Source: Flavobacteriaceae bacterium
Lineage (GTDB): Bacteria > Bacteroidota > Bacteroidia > Flavobacteriales > Flavobacteriaceae
Length of the DNA stretch: 64,000 nucleotides
Direction of reading: 5' to 3'
Assembly: GCA_029248405.1 (NCBI GenBank)
Contig: JAQWJJ010000011.1
Location: 160,119 to 224,118, forward strand
The notes under the pieces were generated by a model, which saw only the letters and a program-made list of their open reading frames with translations, was not told the DNA's origin and made no database searches. The position numbers and the translations under genes are program-made. Shown here one piece after another: positions 8,289 to 14,983 of this stretch (the stretch's first letter is position 1; each line of letters opens with the position of its first letter).

Positions 8289-8702
8289 TTAGTGGGGCAG
8301 TCGGTCTTTTAAAAGGCCATAGAGAAATGTGCCGACACTTGACCAAAAAATAACCACCAAGATGGGCCAATAGCCCGCTCCAGCTAATACAAACATGGGT
8401 CCTGGACAGGCCCCAGCGAGCGCCCAACCGAGCCCAAAGATGACGCCTCCCCATAAATAACGACTGATCGTTTTGGTCTTGGGACTCAAGACGATGGTCT
8501 CATCATAAAAAGATTTGATTTTAAATCGTTTTATGGATTGAATCATGAGGATGCCAACAGCCAAAGCCGAGCCAATAATTCCGTACATGTGAAAGGCGTC
8601 AAATTGGAACATTTCATATATGCGGAACCATGATGCGGCCTCAGATTTAAACAATGTAATGCCAAAAATTATGCCGATAAAAAGATAGATGAGTGTGCGC
8701 AT
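8289..8702 (-). CDS. YeeE/YedE-family membrane protein, subunit B (putative thiosulfate/sulfur transport)
   Basis: The 137-residue integral membrane protein has four hydrophobic segments and the family hallmark GLGWALAGACPGPMF, whose conserved Cys is thought to relay thiosulfate in YeeE. In many flavobacteria the transporter is split into two genes of about 190 and 140 residues. This one is the complete second half, beginning MRTLIYLFIGIIFGI and carrying FRIYEMFQFDAFHMYGIIGS. The first-half gene, normally immediately upstream, is absent: its place is taken by the truncated hydrolase ending at this gene's start. Whether subunit B works alone is doubtful. Confidence 0.85.
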   Translation of the reverse strand: MRTLIYLFIGIIFGITLFKSEAASWFRIYEMFQFDAFHMYGIIGSALAVGILMIQSIKRFKIKSFYDETIVLSPKTKTISRYLWGGVIFGLGWALAGACPGPMFVLAGAGYWPILVVIFWSSVGTFLYGLLKDRLPH

Positions 8703-8946
8703 TATTTAAAATATTAAAGGGAAGATAAGGTGCACCAGTTTCTTTTGCGAGTGTGACATGGCCACTGACAAAATCGGCGTGAAAGTGAGTTTCAAAAATA
8801 TATTTGATTTTTGCCTCTTCTCGCTGGGCGCGATCAAGGTATGGTTTCACTTCTCTTAGGGGATCAATAATGGCAACTTCGCCGTTACTTTCGATGTAAT
8901 ATGCGCCTTGTGCCAGGCAACCAGTATAAATTTGTTCAACGTTCAT
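8647..8946 (-). pseudogene. Truncated MBL-fold metallo-hydrolase (persulfide dioxygenase/rhodanese type), N-terminal fragment
   Basis: The first 72 or so codons match the N-terminus of flavobacterial MBL-fold hydrolases of about 470 residues, with MNVEQIYTGCLAQGAYYIES, the IIDPLREV strand and the metal-binding THFHADFVSGH motif. After KETGAP (near base 8728) the similarity stops. The frame runs through non-homologous codons into the yeeE coding region and terminates there out of frame. The rest of the beta-lactamase fold and the rhodanese domains are missing. The promoter and start appear intact, so a short peptide may still be made. This reads as a deletion fusing the hydrolase N-terminus to the region just before yeeE subunit B. 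Confidence 0.82.
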
Positions 8947-8972
8947 CTTGTTCTGTTTTTTAATTGATGAGG

Positions 8973-8980
8973 TAAAAGTA
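8973..8980 (-). promoter_or_regulatory. -7-like box upstream of the hydrolase remnant
   Basis: On the minus strand this reads TACTTTTA, one base from TAnnTTTG. It lies 26 nt upstream of the ATG at 8946 and 22 nt downstream of a 14-bp palindrome, the same geometry as upstream of the TauE gene. Confidence 0.55.
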
Positions 8981-9002
8981 CTGTCTTGAGCACAACACGA
9001 CA

Positions 9003-9016
9003 GTAACTTTGGTTAC
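9003..9016 (-). promoter_or_regulatory. Palindromic Crp/Fnr-type operator candidate
   Basis: The sequence is GTAAC-N4-GTTAC with an imperfect centre. It is separated by exactly 22 nt from the TACTTT box, so its centre falls near -41, the class II activation position for CRP-like proteins. An equivalent site is at 9989-10002. The linked Crp/Fnr gene makes it the natural regulator, although that is inference. Confidence 0.65.
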
Positions 9017-9075
9017 ACAGGGCTGATTTTGCAAAAAAAACATGAGTACCTCTTGAATTGTTGCGGATTTTAGTC

Positions 9076-9105
9076 AAAAAAAGACCTCTACGGTAGAGGT
9101 CTTTT
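9076..9105 (-). terminator. Rho-independent terminator of the TauE/SafE gene
   Basis: A 12-bp stem (AAAAGACCTCTA at 9079-9090, TAGAGGTCTTTT at 9094-9105) closes a 3-nt loop. On the minus strand it continues into a run of seven T. It separates the TauE unit from the hydrolase/yeeE unit. Confidence 0.9.
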
Positions 9106-9124
9106 GGACAATGTTTGTTTTTTG

Positions 9125-9937
9125 TTATTGTTTGACAAAAAACTCCATATAGAATATGAATACTGCCATGACGAATATAAAGTAACCAAATCCTTTTTTG
9201 AGTTTGCTGCCATCGATAAAGTTGCTGAGGTAGCTCCCTATAAAAATACCGACAAAAGATAAGCCAGTAAATAAGGCCAAAAATATCCAGTCAATTTCCA
9301 TGGTTAGCGCATCGCCAAAGAAAAACCCTAGTAGAGATTTGAAGGCGATGATGATCAGTGAGGTCCCAACAGCAACTTTCATCTCGACATTGGCCAATAT
9401 CACTAAAGCTGGAATGATCAAAAATCCACCACCTGCGCCAATCATGCCAGTGATGCCACCCACCAAAAGGCCTTCCGCCAAAATCAAGGGGTAGTTATAA
9501 GTTACCTTACCCTTGTTGGCGTTGTTATTTTCTTTTCGGGTTTTGAGCATGGAAAATGCTGCCGGAATCATTAAGGCGGCAAAAAGACCAAACATGCCCA
9601 TTCTTCGGGTAAAATCAAAGTCGCCAAGGGCAAACAAGACATCCGGCAACGCGGGGACGACAAACTTCCTCACAACGGTCACACCGATAATAGCGGGCAG
9701 TCCGAAGACAATGGCAGTGCGCCAATCTACGTAACCCTTAAAATGTTGCTTTAAGCCACCGACAAGGGCGCTTGCGCCTACGATAAATAATGAGTATGCG
9801 GTTGCTACTTTTTCATTTACCGAAAACAAATAAGCCAAAACTGGGACCGCCAGAATCGAACCACCTCCACCGATAAGGCCCAGTGAGATGCCAATGACCA
9901 ATGCACTTGCGTAACCAAATATTTCTATTAATGCCAT
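9125..9937 (-). CDS. TauE/SafE-family sulfite/anion exporter
   Basis: The 270-residue inner-membrane protein has eight or so helices arranged as two repeats. The repeat signatures are GISLGLIGGGGSILAVPVL near the N-terminus and GGITGMIGAGGGFLIIPAL in the second half. Members export sulfite, sulfoacetate or other organosulfonates. Neighbouring YeeE, MBL-hydrolase remnant and Crp/Fnr genes point to a sulfur role, and adjacent cysteine dioxygenase could generate sulfite precursors. A separate promoter with a palindromic operator lies upstream and a strong terminator follows. Confidence 0.9.
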   Translation of the reverse strand: MALIEIFGYASALVIGISLGLIGGGGSILAVPVLAYLFSVNEKVATAYSLFIVGASALVGGLKQHFKGYVDWRTAIVFGLPAIIGVTVVRKFVVPALPDVLFALGDFDFTRRMGMFGLFAALMIPAAFSMLKTRKENNNANKGKVTYNYPLILAEGLLVGGITGMIGAGGGFLIIPALVILANVEMKVAVGTSLIIIAFKSLLGFFFGDALTMEIDWIFLALFTGLSFVGIFIGSYLSNFIDGSKLKKGFGYFIFVMAVFIFYMEFFVKQ

Positions 9938-9958
9938 AATTTAATTTCTAATTCGGGG

Positions 9959-9966
9959 CGAAAGTA
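9959..9966 (-). promoter_or_regulatory. -7-like box of the TauE/SafE gene
   Basis: On the minus strand this reads TACTTTCG (consensus TAnnTTTG), 21 nt upstream of the ATG at 9937 and 22 nt downstream of the palindrome at 9989-10002. Confidence 0.5.
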
Positions 9967-9976
9967 GGCAGCTCAA

Positions 9977-10540
9977 TCATGTGCCGCAGTAACCTAGGTT
10001 ACATAGCTTCTCTAAATTAAGCACTTTTACTGAATTTCTTTGGAGACTGACCTGACCGTTTTGCTCCATCTTCTTGAGTAATCGGGAGATGACTACTCTT
10101 GAGCTATGCAAGTCGTAGGTCATCTCTTGATGCGTGTTTCGGATCACCTCTTCTTGATTGACCCGCGCTTTTTCTTTGAGGTAATTAAAAAGCCGCTCTT
10201 CCATATTGTCAAATGCGATACTGTCCATAGTATGGAGCATTTCATTTAATCTGTTGTGGTAGCTTTCAAAAACAAAATTGCGCCAAGATTTGTAGCGCAA
10301 CGTCCATTCTTCCATTTTTTGAATGGGCACCATGATTAATACGGTGTCTGTCTCGGTAATGGCACGAATTTCACTTTTGGTTTGTCCCGAAGCATAATTC
10401 ATGGTCATGGAGCAGGTGTTGCCAATTTCAATCAATTTCGTGTGGGCCGGCACTTCTTTGTAGAGGCCAACCTGGGCAATTTCTTTAATGAGAGCCGCTT
10501 CAAAAATATGGCCATAAATTTCTTTGATTTCTTGAATCAT
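9977..10540 (-). CDS. Crp/Fnr-family transcriptional regulator with an internal deletion in the sensor domain
   Basis: This 187-residue protein has a recognisable C-terminal winged helix (THQEMTYDLHSSRVVISRLLKKME), here represented by its recognition helix SSRVVISRLLKKM, and a dimerisation helix. The cNMP-binding-like N-terminus is abnormal. HTKLIEIG (to residue 40) is followed directly by NTCSMTMNYASGQTKSEIRA, whereas relatives have roughly 34 more residues between these motifs, including PLLLSGAIKIL-like and ELLLYFLE-like strands. The frame is preserved, so the deletion (junction near base 10420) is in frame. It probably removes the core of the beta-roll, so ligand sensing is likely lost or altered. 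It is adjacent to sulfur genes bearing matched palindromes. Confidence 0.82.
   Translation of the reverse strand: MIQEIKEIYGHIFEAALIKEIAQVGLYKEVPAHTKLIEIGNTCSMTMNYASGQTKSEIRAITETDTVLIMVPIQKMEEWTLRYKSWRNFVFESYHNRLNEMLHTMDSIAFDNMEERLFNYLKEKARVNQEEVIRNTHQEMTYDLHSSRVVISRLLKKMEQNGQVSLQRNSVKVLNLEKLCNLGYCGT
9989..10002 (-). promoter_or_regulatory. Perfect palindromic Crp/Fnr-type operator candidate
   Basis: GTAACCTAGGTTAC is a perfect 14-bp palindrome located inside the last codons of the Crp/Fnr gene. It shares the GTAAC-N4-GTTAC pattern and the 22-nt spacing to a TACTTT box with the site at 9003-9016. Confidence 0.7.
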
Positions 10541-10568
10541 GATTGGGTTGTTTGGGAAATGGCATCAG

Positions 10569-10667
10569 GGCAACACCACATCCAATAATAAAATCCATCA
10601 GCCCACACAAAAGCGGAGTGATGAGGTCAATGCTTATCGTAAAATTAATATTTAATGTGGTGTTGCC
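10569..10667. repeat. 99-bp segment bounded by 13-bp perfect inverted repeats
   Basis: Arms GGCAACACCACAT (10569-10581) and ATGTGGTGTTGCC (10655-10667) are perfect complements, and the AT-rich bases just inside them are partly complementary too. The segment lies between the cysteine dioxygenase and Crp/Fnr genes. No target-site duplication is clear and no T-run follows, so it may be a MITE-like remnant or a large RNA hairpin. Confidence 0.6.
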
Positions 10668-10713
10668 ATAGTAATGATGGCATTTTTAAAGAGAATGTGT
10701 GAGGGGCTACGCT

Positions 10714-11250
10714 CTAGCCCGCACTTTGCTGTGCGTTAATGGGGCTCACCGTGTCATAAGACATGGTTTTGGTCTCGAAGCAAGCTTTCTGATGGTTGTA
10801 TACGCGGCAATGGTCTATAGGTTTTGCGTAAACATGCAGTGTCATCGCTCTGCTGCCGGATTTATTTTCAATAGTGTGGTAGCCCATCTTATCGTGCATA
10901 TAGGTCAAGCGGCCTTCTGACAGCAAGGCTTCGTTGGTCAAAGTAAACCCATTGGCCACGCGATCAAAACGTTTTTCACTCACGACTCCAGAAATGTGGC
11001 ACATCCAGCAGTCTTGTCCCTGGTGCCCATGCAGCGGTGTTTTTGCTCCGGCATCCCAACAAATCAAAATGAATTCAAAATCATCGCTTCTTGTGATGCA
11101 ATTCCTAGTATAACCGCCAGCAGTCCATGAGGCATGCGCGTCAAATTCAGCGGGTTCGATCTCTATTCGTTTGAGGACACTGACTTGTTCTTGGGGCTCA
11201 GCTTTTTCAAAACAGTCTATCAATGTCTCAATTGAAGTAATCGGGGTCAT
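10714..11250 (-). CDS. Cysteine dioxygenase, eukaryote-like active site
   Basis: This enzyme oxidises L-cysteine to cysteine sulfinate with O2 at a mononuclear iron. The 178-residue cupin carries the three-His ligand set: His74 and His76 (PLHGHQ) and His125 (GYHTIEN). Arg49 in GYTRN matches the substrate-carboxylate Arg60 of mammalian CDO. His139 and Tyr141 (TLHVYAKP) match His155/Tyr157, and Cys81 (QDCWMC) sits where mammalian Cys93 forms the Cys-Tyr cofactor. Most bacterial CDOs have Gly there. It is divergent from a PLP decarboxylase gene, which fits a cysteine to hypotaurine route. A GGGCTA/TAGCCC hairpin overlaps the stop. Confidence 0.9.
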   Translation of the reverse strand: MTPITSIETLIDCFEKAEPQEQVSVLKRIEIEPAEFDAHASWTAGGYTRNCITRSDDFEFILICWDAGAKTPLHGHQGQDCWMCHISGVVSEKRFDRVANGFTLTNEALLSEGRLTYMHDKMGYHTIENKSGSRAMTLHVYAKPIDHCRVYNHQKACFETKTMSYDTVSPINAQQSAG

Positions 11251-11417
11251 GTAAGATTTAGTTTTTATAGAAAATAAATAAATTAGAGTGACAGTTAAAT
11301 CACGGTCAATTGGGCATAAAGATAGTCATATTGAGGTAAAAATGAAGTTTTTAAGCCAAAATGAACAAAAAATAGGCTAATTTTGACTCATTATCAACAA
11401 AAACATAAATACTTTCT
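11251..11417. promoter_or_regulatory. Divergent promoter region between cysteine dioxygenase and the PLP decarboxylase
   Basis: This AT-rich region lies between divergent genes. A TAATTTTG -7 box (11378-11385) lies 32 nt upstream of the decarboxylase ATG. No clear -33 element or strong palindrome was identified. Confidence 0.5.
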
Positions 11418-12806
11418 ATGCAACATACTTTGGATAAATTCATGAAGATCATCACGACTTTGCTCCATGATGAATCTGATCATCCAGTGGCACAATTTGT
11501 CCCGTCCCAAGAGTTGTTTGACACCATTGATTTGTCCTTACAGAAGGAGGGAATTCCAGAGGAAGAATTCGACCAAGTGCTCACAGATTTGGTTTTGAAG
11601 TCACCGCGAACAGCGACCAATGCTTTTTTTAACCAATTATTTGGTGGCCGCAATGACAAGGCGGTGTTGGGAGATCTTTTGGCAGTCATGTTGAACAATA
11701 GCATGTACACCTACAAGGCTGCAGGGCCTCAAATTGGTGTCGAAAAAGTCGTTTTGCGCGAGGTCTGCCGCCTTATTGGCTGGGGAGATAAAGCCGATGG
11801 GACTTTTGCCCCTGGAGGCTCTATGACAAATTATATGGCTATGGTGATGGCCCGGGATGCCTATGATGCGACGATCCGTTATAAGGGTGGGCGTGACAAT
11901 ATGATTGTTTACACCTCTAAAGAATCTCATTACAGCATACCAAAGAATGCCGCGTTCTCCGGAATTGGTCGGGATAATGTCCGTTATGTACCCACCAATG
12001 CTCTTGGACAAATCGACGCAGCAGCACTAGAGCAAATGATCCAGAACGACATCACAAGTGGGGGGCATCCGACTATGGTCAATTTGACTGCAGGCACAAC
12101 AGTTTTGGGGGCATTTGATGCCATCCGACCCATATCAGAAATTTGTCAAGCGCATGATATATGGCTCCATGTGGATGGGGCCTATTGCGGTTCGGTCTTA
12201 TTTAGTGACCGTTATAAACACCTGATAGATGGTATAGAATTGGTGGATTCTTTTAGCGTCAACGCCCATAAAATGATCGGGACACCCTTGTCGTGTTCGA
12301 TTATTGTGGCCAAGAATAAGAAGCATTTACACGATTCATTTTCAAACGATGCGAGTTATCTCTACCAAACTGACCACGATGAATTTAACTTGGGTAAGAC
12401 CTCACTGCAATGCGGACGCAGAAATGATGCGCTCAAATTTTGGACGCTTTGGAAAAGTGTCGGAACAAATGGATTGGCCAAAATCGTGGACCATCAATTC
12501 GATTTAGGGGAGACGGCAAGAGACTACATTAGAGCCCACAAGGATTATACCTTATATAGTTTTGAGGATTCTATTTCTATTTGCTTCAACTACAGAAACA
12601 TTCCTGCGCGCGCGTTATGCACTGCGCTCTACGAGCAAGAAGAATTGCTGGTGGGCTATGGGTCGTTTGGCACAGACGAGTTTGTGCGTTTTGTGACCAT
12701 CAATGCCCAAAACAGTCATCAAGACATTCTTGATTTTTTCGCAAAATTGGAACGCTTTGTGGCCCATCATCACGAGTTGAGTGTCCTGGAAGTTCAATCG
12801 TCTTAA
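11418..12806 (+). CDS. Group II PLP-dependent decarboxylase, probable cysteine sulfinate (or glutamate/aspartate) decarboxylase
   Basis: The 462-residue cytosolic PLP enzyme belongs to the pyridoxal-dependent decarboxylase family. The cofactor-binding Lys is in SVNAHKMIG, the cofactor Asp in LHVDGAYCG, and the substrate-region GTFAPGGSMTNYMA signature is present. Length and motifs fit the CSAD/GAD group. Substrate specificity cannot be read from motifs alone, but divergence from a cysteine dioxygenase gene favours cysteine sulfinate, giving hypotaurine. It is followed 6 nt later by a sodium:solute symporter, probably in the same transcript. Confidence 0.85.
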   Translation: MQHTLDKFMKIITTLLHDESDHPVAQFVPSQELFDTIDLSLQKEGIPEEEFDQVLTDLVLKSPRTATNAFFNQLFGGRNDKAVLGDLLAVMLNNSMYTYKAAGPQIGVEKVVLREVCRLIGWGDKADGTFAPGGSMTNYMAMVMARDAYDATIRYKGGRDNMIVYTSKESHYSIPKNAAFSGIGRDNVRYVPTNALGQIDAAALEQMIQNDITSGGHPTMVNLTAGTTVLGAFDAIRPISEICQAHDIWLHVDGAYCGSVLFSDRYKHLIDGIELVDSFSVNAHKMIGTPLSCSIIVAKNKKHLHDSFSNDASYLYQTDHDEFNLGKTSLQCGRRNDALKFWTLWKSVGTNGLAKIVDHQFDLGETARDYIRAHKDYTLYSFEDSISICFNYRNIPARALCTALYEQEELLVGYGSFGTDEFVRFVTINAQNSHQDILDFFAKLERFVAHHHELSVLEVQSS

Positions 12807-12812
12807 GCGCCT

Positions 12813-14321
12813 ATGGATCTGACTAAATTTGTTGTTTTAGGCCTGTATGTGGCCGTGTTGTTTCTGATTGGAATCATCGCGTCGCGCAGGGTCAAAAACA
12901 TGAGTGATTTTTATGTAGGAGGCAAGAAATTAGGATTTTGGGCAGTAGCTTTTTCTGCACGTGCCACAGGGGAATCTGGATGGCTTTTGATAGGCCTTAC
13001 CGGTATGGGGGCCTTGTCTGGTTTGTCGGCATATTGGGTTGTTGTGGGTGAGGTTTTGGGTGTGGCCATTTCTTGGTGGTTCATGGCCAAACGCTTCAAG
13101 CGAAAGAGCGACGACTACGGCTCTATTACCATCCCTGATTACCTTGAAAGCCATTTCAAAACCTCCAAAAAAACCATAAGATCTGTGGCGGCGACGGTGC
13201 TTTCTGTCTTTGTGGTGATTTATGTGAGTTCCCAAATAGATGTCACTGGTAAGGCCTTTGAATCCATGTTAGGCATGGATTATTATTGGGGCGCAATTGT
13301 TGGCTTTTTGATCGTATTGTCTTACATCTTTGTGGGGGGATTTGTCGCTGCGGTTTGGTCTGATTTATTCCAAGGGCTCCTCATGTTTTTTGGACTTGTC
13401 TTATTGCCTATAGTGGTTTGGTTCTATATGGACAGTGGTCATGGTATTGTTGAAGGACTTCATATGATTGATCCGAGCCTGACCAATATTTGGGGTACTA
13501 GTGACGATGTTTATATGAATATTGCCACCATGCTTGGTTTCGCCATGATTGGGTTAGGGTTCTTAGGCTCGCCTCAAGTTTATGTGCGATTCATGTCCAT
13601 CAAAGACGAGAATGAAATTGACAAAGGAAAATGGGTGGCGGTGATTTTTACCTTGCTCACCGATGCGGCAGCGGTAACCATTGGGATCCTTGGGCGCCTT
13701 TACTTTACGCAATCCGGGCAAGATCCTGAGGCAGTCTTGGGTAATGGTGCCGAAAATGTTTTGAGCATGTTGACAGAAAATTTTCTGCCTCATGTTGTCG
13801 CGGCCATTTATATTGCGATTGTCCTTTCGGCGATCATGTCGACCATTGACTCTTTACTAGTTTTGGCCTCTAGTGCAGTAACCAGAGACTTTTATCAGAA
13901 AATTTATCGTCCCGATCTCAAAGATGAAGATTTGGGCAAACTCTCGCGATGGGTGACGTTGATCATGGCATTTTTAGCCTTGGTGATTGCGATGGCTATC
14001 GCTGTTGTATCCCCCAATCATACAGTGTTTTGGTTAGTGATCTTTGGATGGTCGGGTATTGCGGCATCATTCTGCCCGGTCATTATTCTGTCCCTATTTT
14101 GGTCAGGATTATCTGAGCGGGGTGCGGTGGCAGCCATGATCACAGGGTTTTTATGCGTCCCGTTTTTTAAGTTTGTCGTGCAATCTATGGAAGGCATTGG
14201 CCCGTATTTTGTCCAATTGGATGTGTTGGCGCCCTCATTCTTAATCTCTATGGCTGTGGCTTGGGCGGTCTCAAAGCTTTATCCCTCTAAACAACCCATC
14301 GGTGACAAAATAGGGGCTTAG
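12813..14321 (+). CDS. Sodium:solute symporter, PutP-like
   Basis: This 502-residue inner-membrane transporter of the SSS family (LeuT fold) has about 13 hydrophobic helices. Family features include the N-terminal MSDFYVGGKKLGFW, the SARATGESGWLLIGLTG helix, and the SAIMSTIDSLLVLASSAV signature in helix 8, carrying the Na2-site Ser/Thr cluster. The closest type is sodium/proline symporter PutP. Co-transcription with the decarboxylase suggests uptake of the precursor or of a taurine-like osmolyte. Its stop overlaps the convergent MarR gene by 4 nt (TTAG). Confidence 0.9.
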   Translation: MDLTKFVVLGLYVAVLFLIGIIASRRVKNMSDFYVGGKKLGFWAVAFSARATGESGWLLIGLTGMGALSGLSAYWVVVGEVLGVAISWWFMAKRFKRKSDDYGSITIPDYLESHFKTSKKTIRSVAATVLSVFVVIYVSSQIDVTGKAFESMLGMDYYWGAIVGFLIVLSYIFVGGFVAAVWSDLFQGLLMFFGLVLLPIVVWFYMDSGHGIVEGLHMIDPSLTNIWGTSDDVYMNIATMLGFAMIGLGFLGSPQVYVRFMSIKDENEIDKGKWVAVIFTLLTDAAAVTIGILGRLYFTQSGQDPEAVLGNGAENVLSMLTENFLPHVVAAIYIAIVLSAIMSTIDSLLVLASSAVTRDFYQKIYRPDLKDEDLGKLSRWVTLIMAFLALVIAMAIAVVSPNHTVFWLVIFGWSGIAASFCPVIILSLFWSGLSERGAVAAMITGFLCVPFFKFVVQSMEGIGPYFVQLDVLAPSFLISMAVAWAVSKLYPSKQPIGDKIGA

Positions 14322-14824
14322 GTATTGAGTATGTCTTCTCCGGTAGTGATGACAGGCGAGGCATCAAGATCAGCAACCTCCATAAAGCTGATCAAGAGTT
14401 CTAGTGACGATTGGAGATTGTTGAGGTCGTTATCCGGCAACTGCTGCAGTTTGATGCTTAATTTTTCATGCAATAAATCTGGTATAGAGGTCACGACTTT
14501 TGCACCGATTGCCGTCAAATAGATGTAGGAGGACCGTTTGTCTTCTGGATTGGGGACTTTGGCCAAGTAACCTTTTTTTTCCAATCGTGCAATCAAACCA
14601 CTTACAGTACTGGCGTTAAGGTTAAGATGGATGCCAATCTCTTTGGCCGTGGCCCGAAACACCTCTTGAGCGTTCAAATAATTCAAACAGAGATACTGCG
14701 GAATACTGATGCCGTATTGCTTGTCTATGCGCTTGCTTTCCAAATTGATGGAGCGTATGATTTTGCGGATATTGATCAAAACGTCGGTATAGTCCAAGTC
14801 AGGTGCTTTTGTCAGTATGAACAT
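14318..14824 (-). CDS. MarR-family transcriptional regulator
   Basis: The protein has 168 residues and a winged-helix MarR core: a recognition region LNLNASTVSGLIARLEKKG and the wing KVPNPEDKRSSYIYLT. Flanking helices would form the dimer interface. The ATG at 14824 is chosen; an in-frame GTG at 14881 would add 19 residues lacking family character. It converges with the symporter gene and diverges from the TetR/AarF unit. It could control either neighbour; the ligand is unknown. Confidence 0.88.
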   Translation of the reverse strand: MFILTKAPDLDYTDVLINIRKIIRSINLESKRIDKQYGISIPQYLCLNYLNAQEVFRATAKEIGIHLNLNASTVSGLIARLEKKGYLAKVPNPEDKRSSYIYLTAIGAKVVTSIPDLLHEKLSIKLQQLPDNDLNNLQSSLELLISFMEVADLDASPVITTGEDILNT

Positions 14825-14951
14825 ACTAAAATCCCTCGGGCTTACCAAACTGTTGGCCCTATTTTGCGGGGTTTGCGGCACTTGCTCATGCCGCGGTCGG
14901 GGTTTGTCTATATTTTTGTTTAATTATTATTCAAAAACGTTAAACATTATG

Positions 14952-14959
14952 TACTTTTG
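14952..14959 (+). promoter_or_regulatory. -7 box of the TetR-AarF unit
   Basis: TACTTTTG matches TAnnTTTG and lies 24 nt before the chosen TetR start, predicting a leader of roughly 18 nt. Confidence 0.5.
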
Positions 14960-14983
14960 TCAGATAACCACCGCATAAATATT

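Noticed and set aside
11288..11303. GTGA-N8-TCAC as a CRP site between the CDO and decarboxylase genes
   Set aside because: The spacer is 8 rather than 6 nt, the arms are only 4 bp, and it differs from the GTAAC-N4-GTTAC pattern.
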